A stretch of 64,000 nt of DNA from Pagrus major (taxonomy: Eukaryota; Chordata; Actinopteri; Spariformes; Sparidae), in contig NC_133236.1 in the NCBI RefSeq assembly GCF_040436345.1, positions 17,935,466 through 17,999,465 on the forward strand, given 5' to 3'. Position numbers and translations under genes: made by a program. The notes under the pieces are model-generated. The model did no database searches. It was not told where the DNA came from and worked only from the letters and a program-made list of their open reading frames with translations. Within the stretch, counting starts at the first letter, position 1. Each line of letters opens with the position of its first letter. Shown here in pieces: positions 51,880 to 64,000 of the stretch.

Positions 51880-52200
51880 CATGCCTCTGCGAAAATATTT
51901 TTAAAAATGTGCCAACTAACAAAGCTAGAGAATAAACCTGTTTTTAATATTTCATCAGTTTAACTGATACAAAAACAAAGTTTAAACACACGGTGTCCGA
52001 GTCCTCAGGTTGACAGTTAGCCCATGGCAGAGCTAGGCCAGCTGTTTTCCTATTCTTCCACACTTTATGTTAAGCTAAGCTAACCATCTCCTGGCTCTCG
52101 CATCATAGGCTGCGTAGCCTAACAAATATATATGAGATTGCTGTCAAACTCTTAGCAAGAAAGGGAACATCTTCCAAAATGCTGAACTACATGTTTTATG
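51880..52200. repeat. Common fish dispersed repeat (CTAAGCTAACC / TCAAACTCT family)
   Basis: Includes TTAAGCTAAGCTAACCATCT, CCTGGCTCTCGCATCATAGG and GTCAAACTCTTAGCAAGAAA, then CAAAATGCTGAACTA. These match a well-known repeat in percomorph genomes whose end reads ...AACTCTCAGCAAGAAAGCGA...CAAAATGTCGAACTA. A partial second copy is at 56380-56520. Confidence 0.6.
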
Positions 52201-53395
52201 ATGAACATCTCCCTGGTGTGACTGTGTAAAGAATTAGACTAAAATAAACTACAATAGCTTTCCCTGACATATCTGCCCTTGCGTCTCTTTGCACACAATC
52301 ATAATGGGATGGTGAAGTGTTTTGGAGGGATAAAGTCATGTTCGGGCAGTGTAAATATTAACCTTACTGATTATGATGATATCATATCTTTGAACTCAAC
52401 AATAGGGTCCACTGTTTTGGTAAGTTAACATGGAGAAAAATGACTTCCAAAACAATAAACTTGTCAAAGGTTGATACCCCTGCCAACGTTGTGTTTTGAT
52501 TATCAGCGAAAGCCGCTCCTGGCCTTGGCTTCCACTGGCATGGACTTTTCCGATGAGGTATTTGTATCTGCTGCAGAAGTGGAGGATAATAATGAAGTAA
52601 TAGAAAATTTGAGCAACTTGGCATTTGAAAAGAGCAGTGAAGGTGATTTAATGAGCTTTAATCCAAAGGTTTGTAGCTGTGCCCAAGATCTGGAGCACAG
52701 TGCCAGATGAGTGCAGTATCAGAAAGGTAGGTATAAAGATATTTTGATGTTGGCTCAACTTTCACTTACAAAAATATACTTAATGTGTTTAGGCCTTCCT
52801 TGTGGGGGTAACACTTAACTTTAAGTCCCCCTATGTTGCATAAAAATTGTATACAAATATTTAAGTAGTGTTTTACACTTTCAGAAGCCAAGAACGGCTG
52901 TTCTTGCAATTGTTCTTTTAAATAGCCTCTCAAAATAACAAAGGTTGGTTTTCTCGTAATGGGGGCAGTGCAGGGGCCCGTGTCCCTTGACTCTTGATTC
53001 AGGAAAAACTTATCCAAAATAAAACTTTTAGCAGGTTTAAAAAAGGGAAGAAACTTCAGGAAGAGTCACAGAAGAGGGATCCTTCTCCTTGAATGGGCAT
53101 AATAGTTGTTGTAGGTACAGAACATACCAACAAAATCATAGAATATACAGATTACAATGACAAAATATATTACACAAGTAATTATGAAATATATGTGGAT
53201 CCAGGAGGACAAAGGGGCTCCAAGTGGCGCCTGAGCCACACGGCCTCCTCTTCACCATGGTGACATAAGTAAGCACTGATCAAAGTACCTGTTGGACAGA
53301 CATGATTCTGAAAATAGGATAATGTAATAACTGTTGTTGGTTTCACTAACTTATAAATAAGAGGTTCAGGTGTAACATATTTTGTCTAGAGTGTC
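52201..53395. other. Gene-free interval
   Basis: A 79-codon open frame at 52471-52710 has an acidic, normal-looking composition but no family I recognise. Nothing else identified. Confidence 0.5.
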
Positions 53396-53710
53396 CACAT
53401 AATTTGTCACGCTGGAGCAGAGACGGTGAACCCGAATGCAGGAGACGGCAGGCAGGATGAAGTTTTGTTCAGGGTCACAGCAGGAACAGACAAACAAGGA
53501 CAAGACAGAACTGAAGACTAGACTTAAATACAGACTAAACTAACGAGGGGATGAGGTACAGATGGAGAGCGGGTGACGGTGAGGGTAATATGTAGTAAAA
53601 CAGGAGGAACAGGCCAGGGGCTGATAGGCTGGAAAAACAATGGGACCAGGGCTAGGCTGAGGAAGGAGATGCAGTGCAGGTGTGGAGGGAAAATCAGGCT
53701 GGTGAGGAGC
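53396..53710 (-). mobile_element. Dispersed repeat, copy 1 (unclassified retroelement-like)
   Basis: Shares with copy 2 at 57060-57545 the order: GTCAC near the start, a purine-rich GGCAGGCAGG stretch, then (A/C)TTnAATACAnACTAAACTAA followed by (C/T)GAGGGGATG(A/G)GG and GGTGGAGAG-like sequence. Both copies have the same orientation. Such ACTAAACTAAnGAGG blocks are typical of fish dispersed elements; I cannot name the family. Confidence 0.55.
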
Positions 53711-53830
53711 ACAAGAGGGCACCCTAGACTGCACTTCATGACTTTTTCTCCACTGGAGGGACACCCTAGAGGACACTTTATCATGTTTTATCCACCATAG
53801 GGGTATCAGAAAGGATACTTTTGCAGTGTA
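53711..53830. repeat. Short degenerate tandem repeat, about 44-bp unit
   Basis: GAGGGCACCCTAGACTGCAC with TTCATGACTTTTTCTCCACT is followed by GAGGGACACCCTAGAGGACA with CTTTATCATGTTTTATCCAC, then a partial third unit. Unit length is about 44 bp. The minus-strand frame correspondingly repeats KCPLGCP / KCSLGCP. Confidence 0.65.
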
Positions 53831-56379
53831 TTTTTTTCACGACCCACGACAAGCTCTTCCACTGCCTTTTTATCAGTTCTATCTTAGCTGACCATATGAG
53901 ATAGGATGCCATAGTGGTTTAGTTAACCAACAAGCCAAAGCCATGGGAACAATAACCCATAACTCTAAATCCCATCTTTGTGGTTTAGGGGCCAATTTAA
54001 GAGAGTATTATCTAGGAGCCAGTGGATCAGGGAGGATTTACTCAAATAATCGAGTAGGAAGATGAAGTGTCGTGAAGGTGCGCATGCGTGCTATGTGTTG
54101 ACACAAGTGCAGTTGTTTATTAGCAGCACGCATGCTGGTGCAGATAATGGCCTACGGGAGAGGTTCAATGCACCTCAGACCTCACACAGTCACAGAGGAA
54201 GGTCAGTAGCAATCAACGTCAGGGCTTAAGTGTAAGAAAATACCCCACTCTCCCAGAGTTAACGACGTCTGAAATCTTCTCTGCTTTTCCAGGTCTGTTT
54301 CCATCACGTTAAGTAATTTTAGACATCCATGTCCATAAATGAGCTTAGCTGTTGACAGAATTGGGATATGCTGCGGCGCTTTCGCTCAGCTTGACCTGAT
54401 TACCTGGAAATTCGTTTTCCTTAAAATACTGCCTTTAATTGTGGCGTGCTTTGTGTGTTTGTGTGCCTGAAAACAACAGGTCTTTTATAACAGAGTGTGT
54501 GTACTTTTTGAGCAGCAGGCAAGTTGAATGAATGTTGGCAACATTTCCTGGGCAACGGGAGCTGAGTCTAAAGACTTCCACAGCATTTCATGACATGAAT
54601 AGTATGTATCCAATTTCTAAGCTCCCTGTCACCATACTGCCTTTTTTTCCCCTCCTGCACCTCCCGCAAAAGGAAATGAGACACTGGGGCTCATATTTCA
54701 GACGTTCCCTTTTTCTTTCAGATGAAGATAACATGTCTAACCACTGATAATCTGAAAAGACAATAATGATGTTTTTAGACTCCTTTACACTGACCTCTCA
54801 ATTCCCCCCACAGAGTTTCTGAGGTTTATGACCTTTGCGTGTGCCAAAAGAATGATATAATTGCAAGGCTCAGCAGGCTGAGTTCATAACTGACTTTTAC
54901 AATGAGCTCAGAGCAGTGAGCAAAAAAAAAGCTTAAACTTTCATCCAAACCCCATTAAAAGAACAGTGAACTGAGAGCAAAACAACCAAGTCTCTGTCAC
55001 TGCAGACTGCCTGTTATGTCATCCTGGAGTTCAGTAAATATTATGTCTCTGAGCAATTGAGAACTCCCAGATCTTTTATTTTCATCAGTTTTTGTTTTTT
55101 TTTAATCAGAAAAAACTTTTTTAGCAGGACAGGACATTTTCTCTGTCCACTCTGTTGTTTATGGCTCCTGTTTGTGCTCTCCGGTCACGTCGCTCCAACC
55201 GATACTGCCAAGGATACACGATATTCCCCTTGAATCTCTGCATATATCTCTCTCCTGCCAGTTCGGTTTCTCTTCCAATACATGTAACATTTTATATATA
55301 TCCTTACAGAGCTGAAACCTTAGAACTGTATTTTCTGAGGACCTTATAACCTCCGTGTCCATCATGAGTAGTATTAAACTAAAGCAGCAACAGAAAGTGA
55401 CAGAATCAGTTTCGTTATCAACAAAACAGCCAATGTTTCGACTTGACACATAAATATTCTACCAGAAATTGAAGTCTTTAACATGTTTTATCTCGACTGT
55501 AAAAGAAAAAATACAGCATACAGGAAGAAATGAAAGCTTTGAATACATGCCGATGATCTGCTCACCACATATTACATTTATAATCAATAAAACAGGCCAT
55601 GAATGATTTTTCTGCTGGTGCTGTTTTTGTTCTGCAGCTCTCATGGCTTTGCTAAAACTGTATTTGCTGAGTCTACTCTTTTGAACTGGAGCGTCTCCAG
55701 TTGGCGTGTGCAGGAACAGGTCCTGTGACCAAACTCAATGACTAAACAGTAAATTATGCAGTTAAATCAGCTATCACAGACAAATAAAACCCCCTTTTAT
55801 TCACAAAAAGGGAAACCTCAACCCTGAAACATTTTAATTCAGCTGTCTGTTTGTACTTGATCCCACAGAAAACTTCCCCAATGCAAGTTACGTAATCTCC
55901 CGCAATATTCCCAGTGCAGCTTTAAATCACCTCAAAATCATTGTTCTGAAGCAGCTCTAATCAATAATTTTATATTTGCAAAGGATAAAATAACACAGTA
56001 CTGAATAATGTGAGAGAGTTGTTATGAGGCCAACCCACAGAGAGTCGTCACCCTCTCGCTCTGTAGTTTCCCTCAGCTATTCATTTTGATGTCTTCCAGC
56101 GCATTGTTTTGGTTTCACAGCCCACAACTTATTGCTTTGGTTCACTCTCACTGCTTTCATCAGCATCAAGTCCAGCAGCGGGCTGCGCTTTCAGTAAAAA
56201 AGCTCTCATAAACTCACTGTACGCTACCTGTCAACTTCCAAACTGCAGGCAGACAAAGTAAGCAACTAGCTGGAGAACAGCACTTAGCAGCTAAAGACCC
56301 AGATATTTCCAAGAATTTATTTATTTGTTCTGAGGTGGAACGCCATGCCAAAAGGAGATCGTCCACCATAAATCCGATT
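53831..56379. other. Gene-free interval
   Basis: Nothing recognised on either strand beyond AT-rich sequence. Confidence 0.6.
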
Positions 56380-56512
56380 TATGGTGGAAATATTTTTTTA
56401 AAATGTTTTTTAAAATGTGCCAACTAGTAACTCTGAAGCCTCCTGGCTCTAGCTTAATACTTTAAATTTAAATGAGAGTGATGTCAATGTTCTCATCAAA
56501 CTCTTGGCTAAA

Positions 56513-56520
<8 letters not shown>
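56380..56520. repeat. Partial second copy of the 51880-52200 repeat
   Basis: AAAATGTGCCAACTAGTAAC, CCTCCTGGCTCTAGCTTAAT and TCATCAAACTCTTGGCTAAA parallel the same words at 51905, 52090 and 52145. It runs straight into the AT microsatellite. Confidence 0.6.
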
Positions 56521-56664
<144 letters not shown>

Positions 56665-57059
56665 CACATGCATATTGGCAACAAGAGTATTGCCTTTAAT
56701 CACATAAAGTTCATGCTTGATTACGGTATGAATTGCAAACACTTCTTTGGACAACTGTGATTATTCAGTCACAAGAAACATTAAAGTTTCATAAAGGCAT
56801 ACCATTGCTATTACCACGGACACAAAGTCATTATGACTGTTTGATACAGATAAAAGCAACCGTTGACGTGTATAAACTGGCTGATACAATCAGTTTTTGG
56901 CAGACAATCACTGTTTGACACAACTCCCTGACATTTCGACAACAGTGAGAGCAGCTGCGCACAGGCCCCATGTGCCTGTGGGTTGCCAGGTTGTGCTGAC
57001 AAATGGGTTGAAATTGTATGTTGTATGTGGTTTGCGTGTGTAGATTGTGTTTCATAGAC

Positions 57060-57545
57060 AATCTGTCACAGTTACACAGAAAGGACCCAAATGGAAGACA
57101 CACAGGCAGGCAGGTCGTAAAAAAAAAAACGAGGTAGCTTTAATGAGCTGAAGTACAAAATCCAAAAATCCAAAAGTGCAAACAATAAAATGGCGGGGGA
57201 CAAAAACTGGCAACAAATAGGCAGGCAAAGGGGAAATATAAAAGTAGTACAAAAACTAAGAACAAACCAGAGAACCACGAGGAACACAGGGAGGGAACAC
57301 ATGAGGATGAGGGAACAGGCACAGGAGCTGTATAGATGAAAAACAGGACCGACAACAGGACTGACGTGATAACAACAACGAGTCAGGGAACAACACAGGC
57401 TTGAATACAAACTAAACTAATGAGGGGATGGGGTGAAGGTGGAGAGACTGGGAACAAGGCAGTCCAGACGAGGCTGATGTGAGACCGGTGTTGGGGGGAG
57501 CAAAGGAACACAGGAGGGAAACACAACACTGGAGCACAGGTGAGC
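57060..57545 (-). mobile_element. Dispersed repeat, copy 2 (unclassified retroelement-like)
   Basis: Longer copy of the element at 53396-53710. It begins CTGTCACAGTTACACAGAAA, has an A-run at 57119, and contains CTTGAATACAAACTAAACTA and ATGAGGGGATGGGGTGAAGG. Minus-strand open frames are hydrophobic and cysteine-rich, but this reflects TTCTGT/CCTGTT composition and is not evidence of a protein. Confidence 0.55.
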
Positions 57546-60500
57546 AGGAAGTAGATTGATGGTGGACTTAATCAGTAGCATGTGAATTACAACGTGCACT
57601 TCAACATCTTTTTTTTTTCACAATTAGTTTTTTACTTGTTCTCACCGAGACAAAAAAACATTGCTGCTCCTACAATCAGTGTACACCAAAACTTGTTCTG
57701 TGGGAAAACATTGTCAAAGTGGGGGGAAAGTGATGAAGCACACTGAAGGAAACTGGGTCCAACAAACAGACAACATTTTCACAGTCTGTCAAGTATCACT
57801 GACCTATATGTTTCTGTGCACAAACAACAGAAATAAAACCTGACATTGCTTGTAATATTCTTGATTGTGACTGTTTTTCGCAATTTGTTTTTTCTCTCTT
57901 CAGCCTCCGACTGATTCTTCTTGCGATGATTTCAGCTCTCTAGAATGAAGTCTAACTTTTTCCAGCCCAAATAGCGTGACCCACTTCTATCAAAAAGAAA
58001 CAAAAAAAGCAGCATGTGGAAAACAGTTAGAAGACCTGCATTCTTTCACAGCCGCACATTTTTGGTTATGAGTTTTTAATGTTCCTGTAATTAAGCAATT
58101 TTGTGCAATATTCAAATGTATGGAAATGAGCTTTTTCCAAATCACTACAATAAATCCAGGAGAAGCTTACTGGCATTTTAAAAGTAGCTGAATTTATAAT
58201 GTAAGATCCACGTGTGGAAAGTCAGCTGGGCCTGGACTCAATCAAGCAAGCGTGGCCTTTTGCCCTTTTTTTTTATATGAAGGATCTGCAGTTTGCTCTG
58301 TGCACAGACCTTGACTGAAAACTATTACAGAGGATCTCACACACGCTGGAAAATAGCTGACATGTGATGTTTCAGAGCCGTGTCGTTATGGATGGATGTC
58401 ATGGTGTTAGCTTGGATGAAAATATGTGAAATTTCAACATCTTTGGACAAATTTAAAAGGCAGAGTTTGTGTGTTTGTGTGCGTTTGCGTGCATGTGCAC
58501 ACGATGTTGATGTTGATGATGGTGATGAATTTCTCCCTCTGTCTCCTAAAATCACCCTTTGGCTGCGCTCCTCGATCAAAACAGATGCAGCCAATCACGA
58601 TCCAACTCTTGATCCGAGGTTGATGCTGAAGAATGACAAAGTAAATTCTTAATGAGAAGAGAAAACGACAACATCGGGGATTCTACATTTTGTAAGCCAA
58701 CTCTGTCTATTCCTTTGGTGTGTGAAGCACAGTTTTCCCCCGAGGACCAACCAAGACCACCCAGCCTGATGAGGACAGACTCCACCTAAAGGATTGCATA
58801 TATGATGTAAATGTAGTCTTAAATATTCTTTCATCAGTATAAGCTTCCCTGGGGAGCAGAGCTGCAACCACAATCAAGAACTCTGATGACCAAACTTTTT
58901 CAGGAGAGTTTTTGTAAATGTGGGAAATGAAATTCACGCTCTTATCATGTGCAGCATTCCTCTTAATATTTATATAGTTTTGTATCAGTGCGTTTACTTA
59001 ACTGGCAGTCACCACTCAACTGACATGCTACTTGCTACTAAATTTATTGATATATATCATTGGCAGGTGCGACTGAAAATTGCTAGGCCTACTGGAAGAT
59101 GCAGATCCTTCAAGGCAGCTTTCACTTGGTCCACTGATCCAAATATCTGCTGTCACTAGTAATGAACCATTTTTACAGACTTGCATTGCAAGAAAAGCGT
59201 GAAGTGATGACAACTGCATTCTATCTTGTGCAGACTGCAACAGTTTCTTCTTCTTTTGTAATGTTATGACCAGTTTTCTGTTAACTCATCATGCATTTTT
59301 AATTAAATGAGGACTTTATGAGCATGCTGTGTTGAATAACACCCTAGCTGCCTTACGACTTTTGTTGTAATGACAAGTTAAATGTTGACATCGTTAAAAG
59401 TACTGAAAATCTGTACTTCCCTACATCAACATGTCTGTTGTGAAAAAGCTCTATATGCTAGTTTTGTGGGGGCTAAGCTAGAGCAGCTAGTTGTAGCTAT
59501 AGGCTAAATGATCTACAAATGATATCATTGTCTGGTTGAGTTTAGTTTTATGCGGCTGCCTCTCTTTTTCACTCTCTCCCCACAATTCAAATATCTCCCA
59601 CTACATCACTCAAAGAAGAAAATCATCAACAGGCACAGGACAGAAGTAGCCAAGCTAGATGTGGAGAAATCTACCAAGCCAGAGAGACATTTTCTCTTGG
59701 GTTAGTCGACCAAACCCGAAATAAGATGACCTGCATGTACCGAAAACACAGCCTCTTTTACAAGAATTGTAAGTAACATCGAAATAATTTTTCATGAGGA
59801 CTGGTTTTATTTTCACAAGATTAGAACTCTTGTTTGAAGCACTGGTTTTTATTTTATTATGATGAAAACGCTGTTAAAATGCCCCAATTAGGAGTTTGAG
59901 CATCACATGCTCTAAATGCTGCATGTGTTTCAGGTCTTTCCAAGAAAGCAACGCCTCGGGGGAAGCAGGAGTTAAAGTCTTGGACTGCTTTCCTGTTTTC
60001 CTGCTTGTAGCTCTGCGTCCTCCCATTGTATTGGTTATACTTTATCTATTTTTCTTTCCCCCCTGACAGAAGTCATCATTTCTGACCGGGACACACACGC
60101 ACACATATGAGTTGAAGTAGAAAGGGGCCAATGACTTTATCCTCTCTAACATCTGTAGCAGATGTGGTAGCCTTTATGTACATGTGTTCATCAAGTGTGT
60201 TTGTCCTTCTGTCTCATATTTTCCTTTTTTTTCTCTGTTTTTCTCCATCTTCTTCTGCTCATCTCAAGCACAAAACATTTTATGTTTAGGTATGTCCATC
60301 GTAAATCTCTGAGCAGGACGAGGTTCCCCATAAGTGCTTTGCATTACATATCATTATTCTCTGCTCAGGTCAAATGGTACAGCAAACCTGCAGCCAATGA
60401 AAATATTTTGGGACTTTTGGAGTGACTCATCACTCACTGACAACACATGGCAGCAGAGGCTTTCATCCACACACAGTGTACCTGGAAAATATGCTTGAAA

Positions 60501-62439
60501 TGTGACAACCATCCACCAAAGTGTTGACAAATTGGTCAGCTATCACTCCAAAAACAATCATTATCTTCCCATCAATGCCCAGGGAAATATTTTATGCCCT
60601 CATGAGCGCTCCCTCTGCCTTTAATGTCTTTTAAATCTCACTACCAGAGCACATCGGCGCCAACCTCAACAAACTACTGCATGTGCTCCTCAGATAAGAG
60701 ACTCCAGGTTAGACCTTTGATACTCTGCACAATTTAAGGGCTGTCCGGCTAGTTTGCCAAACTTGACAAACAACACTAAGCTAATAGGCAAAGGCCTCAA
60801 TTTAAGTGTACGGCATAGTCATACCATGCATCATTAGAAAAAGCTTTGGTTCTCGTTATTCTATTTTCAAATTTCAAATAAAACCACATCAGCCAGGTTA
60901 AATCAACAAACAAACAAGTAAACAAACAAGCTAACAAACTAGCATGTATGAAGTTTTGCCAGCTTACCAATAAAGTGTCTGGGTGTTTCAGTAGTGCATC
61001 AAACTCCAACAAAAACTGTCCTCTCTTAGTCACACACTTAGTCCAAAACACAGTATCCCATGATTAAACGGTGACAAAATGGAAAAAAACAAACAAACTG
61101 TGACCTTGGATATTTTTTCATGCCTTTATCTGTAAAAAGACTGAGGATAGGAGTATAGGAGCGTATATGCCCGCCCTAGAGCCTAAAACAGCAAATGACT
61201 GATCATGTAAACAAGTAACCAACTCTCTCTTCTTTCTCCTCTCTCCTGAGCCACTTACACGCCAGTCCTCAGATGATTGATGCATCATGGAGCCAATGAG
61301 ATTTCAAATCCAGTAATATATAGTTTATCGCAGGTTTTAAAGACATAAACTTGGAAATTATGCAAGTTTATGAAGTAAATGTGCTTTGCTCTTTGAATAG
61401 GCGTTTTTTCCATCGAAGCACTTGGTTTTGACTATTGTATATTCACAAAGTTAGTGTAAATCAGGAAATAAAGAACTACAATGAGTTTTTGCCAGCTAAT
61501 AGGAAAATGAATAAATTATAGCAGTGTGTTCAAACTCCTATAGCAGCTTTGAAGTTACTTTGGGCTGGACAGGGACAGGCATTTAAGGATAATTTTACAT
61601 AGATTTCCAGGAATGGTAATAATGGATTACAAGTTGTTTGTATAAATTCCCTACTTCTACGTCTTAATTTATTGCACTAACGAGTAAAAATTTGATGTCC
61701 TTCTTGGCTTGAATATCAGCGTATAATTAGGTGTTGCAGTGATAAATGTACAGCACAATGATAAAGTCTCTCGGCTGCTGTGTATAAAGATTTTGTTCCA
61801 TTCCTGAAGGACTGATGAGGATTAATAAGAGTGATACGTTCTGCTGCGTGTCAGAGTTTTGCAGTATGTGTTGAAAACGAGTAGCCTGGCTGCTACTGGA
61901 TATAATCAATTTCTTTCACCGAGTCAAAACTGACAGTTGTAATCACTTTCACACAAGGGCAGCACTGGTTCTGCTGTTAGGATCCCGGGGAAAAGTAATC
62001 AATCTCATGGGTGAAAATTAATCCTAAAATCTCATAACTGCAGTAATGATTAATTGGCAAAAAATACAAAATAAACTTCTCCATTCCATAAAGCCTCATT
62101 TGCAAAATATTTTCCACCTGGTTTATTGAAGCACTGACCCACTTATGATCGCAAGTTTTCCTTTTTTTCAATCAGTCATATTACCCAGATGGACTATAAC
62201 TTGAGTTCAAACAGCACAGTGAAATCTGAGCTTCATAAGTGGATTTAGGCATGAAAAATAAAAGTCTTCTGCCTGTGACAGATTTTTTATCTCAATTTAG
62301 AAACATTAGAAGAATATTCTTACAAGTCCACCAGGTAATTGGATTAATGCTCAGTTTCAAATGATGTAAATGATAATTGGTTTTACAAATGTGTGCATTA
62401 TGCCTTTCCAAATGTAACACAGCAGGTGTGAGTCGTGTT
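57546..62439. other. Gene-free interval
   Basis: AT-rich. No exon, tRNA or recognised repeat family identified. Confidence 0.6.
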
Positions 62440-63010
62440 TCGAAGAGTGCTGAGAGTGAGAGTAAAAGCCCTGCATTCAAAGTCCTGCTTAAGTTACAGA
62501 GGTATTATCACCAAAATGAGTACAGTGGATTTACTGAAGCACTGTTTTAAGAACAGATTTGAGGTACTTGTACTTTACTCCATTTTATGCAACTGTATAC
62601 CAGCTAGCCCCACCCATACCGATCCAAAGCGCCCATGCTAGCGGTTTAAACACCAACACTCCCCTTATGCACCAAGCTATGGACTGCAAGCTGCACGGCT
62701 AACCAAGCTAACTAGCTAACGGCAGCAACAGTTAGCAGCAATTGGTGGTGACTCTGGTGATATGATTTGTGATATTTGCTTTCCATATTTCACCTTTAAT
62801 GCTTTTATTTATCGTCATGTTATAGGATTCTGTTTTTATTGCTACTGTGCAGCCCTTTATAACTATTATAACGATGCTGTACAAATAAAGTTAAAAAATA
62901 CAGTTTATATATAAATTAATACTTTTACCTACAGTATCATTCTCAGTGCAGGACTTGTACTTGTAATGGAGTACTTTTTTAAGTGAGGTATTGTTACTTT
63001 TACTTATTCC
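62440..63010. mobile_element. hAT-like dispersed repeat (GTACTTGTACTT family), degraded
   Basis: The left part contains AAGTCCTGCTTAAGTTACAG and GAGGTACTTGTACTTTACTC. The right part contains AGGACTTGTACTTGTAATGG, AGTACTTTTTTAAGTGAGGT and TGTTACTTTTACTTATTCCA. Same word set as the element at 16209-16652. The middle carries unrelated TTAGCTAAC-like sequence, so it may be two fragments. Confidence 0.5.
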
Positions 63011-63499
63011 ACCATCAAATACTCAAGAGTACAGCATTCTGCAGAAAGATGCCCCATGTGAGTCACACGTTAACTGAGAGTCTGTGTATTTCAGTGTATG
63101 GGGTGGACTTGTGGAATGGGTGATGAGTTGAAATAAAGCAGAAATATAAATCAATTTAAATGACTACACAAAAAAAAAATTTTTGGCAGGTATATGGAAG
63201 AGGAAAGGTTGTGTTAGGGGTGTTCCTATTCATTTTGTAACACAGGGGGGATATTTGGATTGTAAATAAACTGGGATTGTTATTTATTTATTTAATTGGG
63301 TGGCAGGTAAACTGGGGATAGTTGTTTGTATATTAGTTGTAAATACATTTTGAGAAATAGTGTGTGAGTTAACGGAAGAAAAGTGAGAAAGGGGTAGGGA
63401 TATATATGTTTTACTTCTACCTACTCCTTTTCGAATACTGTTACTTTTGCTTTGTTAGTTCATTATTATGTTGTTTTAATTTTTGGTTTGAAATAAAGT

Positions 63500-63516
63500 C
63501 ATTCATTCATTCATTA
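63500..63516. repeat. (CATT)n short tandem run
   Basis: About four CATT units after AATAAAGT. Confidence 0.8.
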
Positions 63517-63584
63517 TGATTTGCATATTATATAATTAGTTTGGAATTCATTGTAAAATTTGAGAAGTGACTGATAACTACAGT

Positions 63585-63790
63585 TGCCAGGTAATGGAGT
63601 AGAAAGTACAATATTTAAGTATAAGTATAAAGTCGCATAAGATAAAAATGCTCAAGTAAAGTACAAGTACCTCACTGATGTTTACTTTAAATACTCATTA
63701 TTTATTGAAAAAAATATAAAAAAAAGATGAATTTTTATACTTGAGTAAATCACAGTGATTTATACTTGAGTAAATTTACATAGTAACTTC
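63585..63790. mobile_element. Second hAT-like dispersed repeat fragment
   Basis: Contains GCTCAAGTAAAGTACAAGTA and two TATACTTGAGTAAAT words, the GTACTT/AAGTAC vocabulary of the 16209-16652 element. Boundaries uncertain. Confidence 0.5.
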
Positions 63791-64000
63791 CCACAAAATG
63801 TGCTTTACAACTCCAACTTGAATATTTATGGGGCAGTGTGTTAATAATCTACACATGGCTGATGGTTCTGCCCACATTTACTCATGACCTGCTTTCTCAC
63901 TCTCTCCCCTCACCTGCTTCTATCCACAATATGTTGTTTTTGACTTTTCATCTGTTTCTAACAGTTGCTGATCCAACTGGCTCAACCAAACGTCCCTGGT
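63791..64000. other. Right edge; possible splice acceptor at 63965
   Basis: A pyrimidine-rich stretch ending CTGTTTCTAACAG at about 63964 is followed by 36 bases open in all three forward frames to the window end. This could be the start of an exon of the next gene, but it is too short to identify. Confidence 0.25.

Noticed and set aside
57072..57410. Hydrophobic Cys-rich minus-strand frame resembling a membrane protein
   Set aside because: It lies within a dispersed repeat and its composition follows TTCTGT/CCTGTT-rich sequence.

Overview
This window is a piece of a ray-finned fish (teleost, probably percomorph) nuclear chromosome. The genes are split by GT-AG introns, and the proteins are vertebrate-like. 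There are many CA/GT and AT microsatellites, and the dispersed repeats look like those of fish genomes. Five protein-coding genes can be read, four complete and one cut by the left edge. Names rest on reading translated exons and comparing them with remembered vertebrate proteins; no database search was run.

Layout. (1) 1-15.9 kb, + strand: plekhg1, a Rho guanine-nucleotide exchange factor. It enters the window inside the DH domain and runs through PH and a long tail to its stop at 13111. A long 3'UTR follows and holds a large foldback repeat. (2) 17.3-22.7 kb, + strand: tcp1 (CCT alpha subunit), 12 coding exons, with two or three H/ACA-like snoRNA candidates in its introns and two ZNF143/Staf-type promoter motifs. 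(3) 22.8-26.8 kb, - strand: acat2 (cytosolic acetoacetyl-CoA thiolase), 9 exons, tail-to-tail with tcp1. (4) 27.7-34.4 kb, - strand: wtap (m6A writer-complex subunit), 7 coding exons plus an inferred non-coding first exon. (5) 35.8-38.7 kb, + strand: sod2 (mitochondrial Mn superoxide dismutase), 5 exons, divergent from wtap. (6) 38.7-64 kb: no gene recognised; microsatellites, degenerate tandem repeats, a perfect AT-rich palindrome and several dispersed elements.

The order tcp1-acat2-wtap-sod2, with its relative orientations, is the block known from human 6q25.3 (inverted here). plekhg1 next to tcp1 differs from human, where PLEKHG1 lies several megabases away on the same arm. The genes share no pathway: they act in cytoskeletal signalling, protein folding, acetyl-CoA metabolism, RNA methylation and oxidative defence. 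They are best seen as an old syntenic block, not a functional cluster.

I found no convincing new biological system. The best leads are a ~270-bp-arm foldback in the plekhg1 3'UTR, a pair of covarying H/ACA-like RNAs in tcp1 introns 6 and 7, a 130-bp perfect palindrome near 45.6 kb, and an evenly spaced CCAAT triplet in acat2 intron 1.
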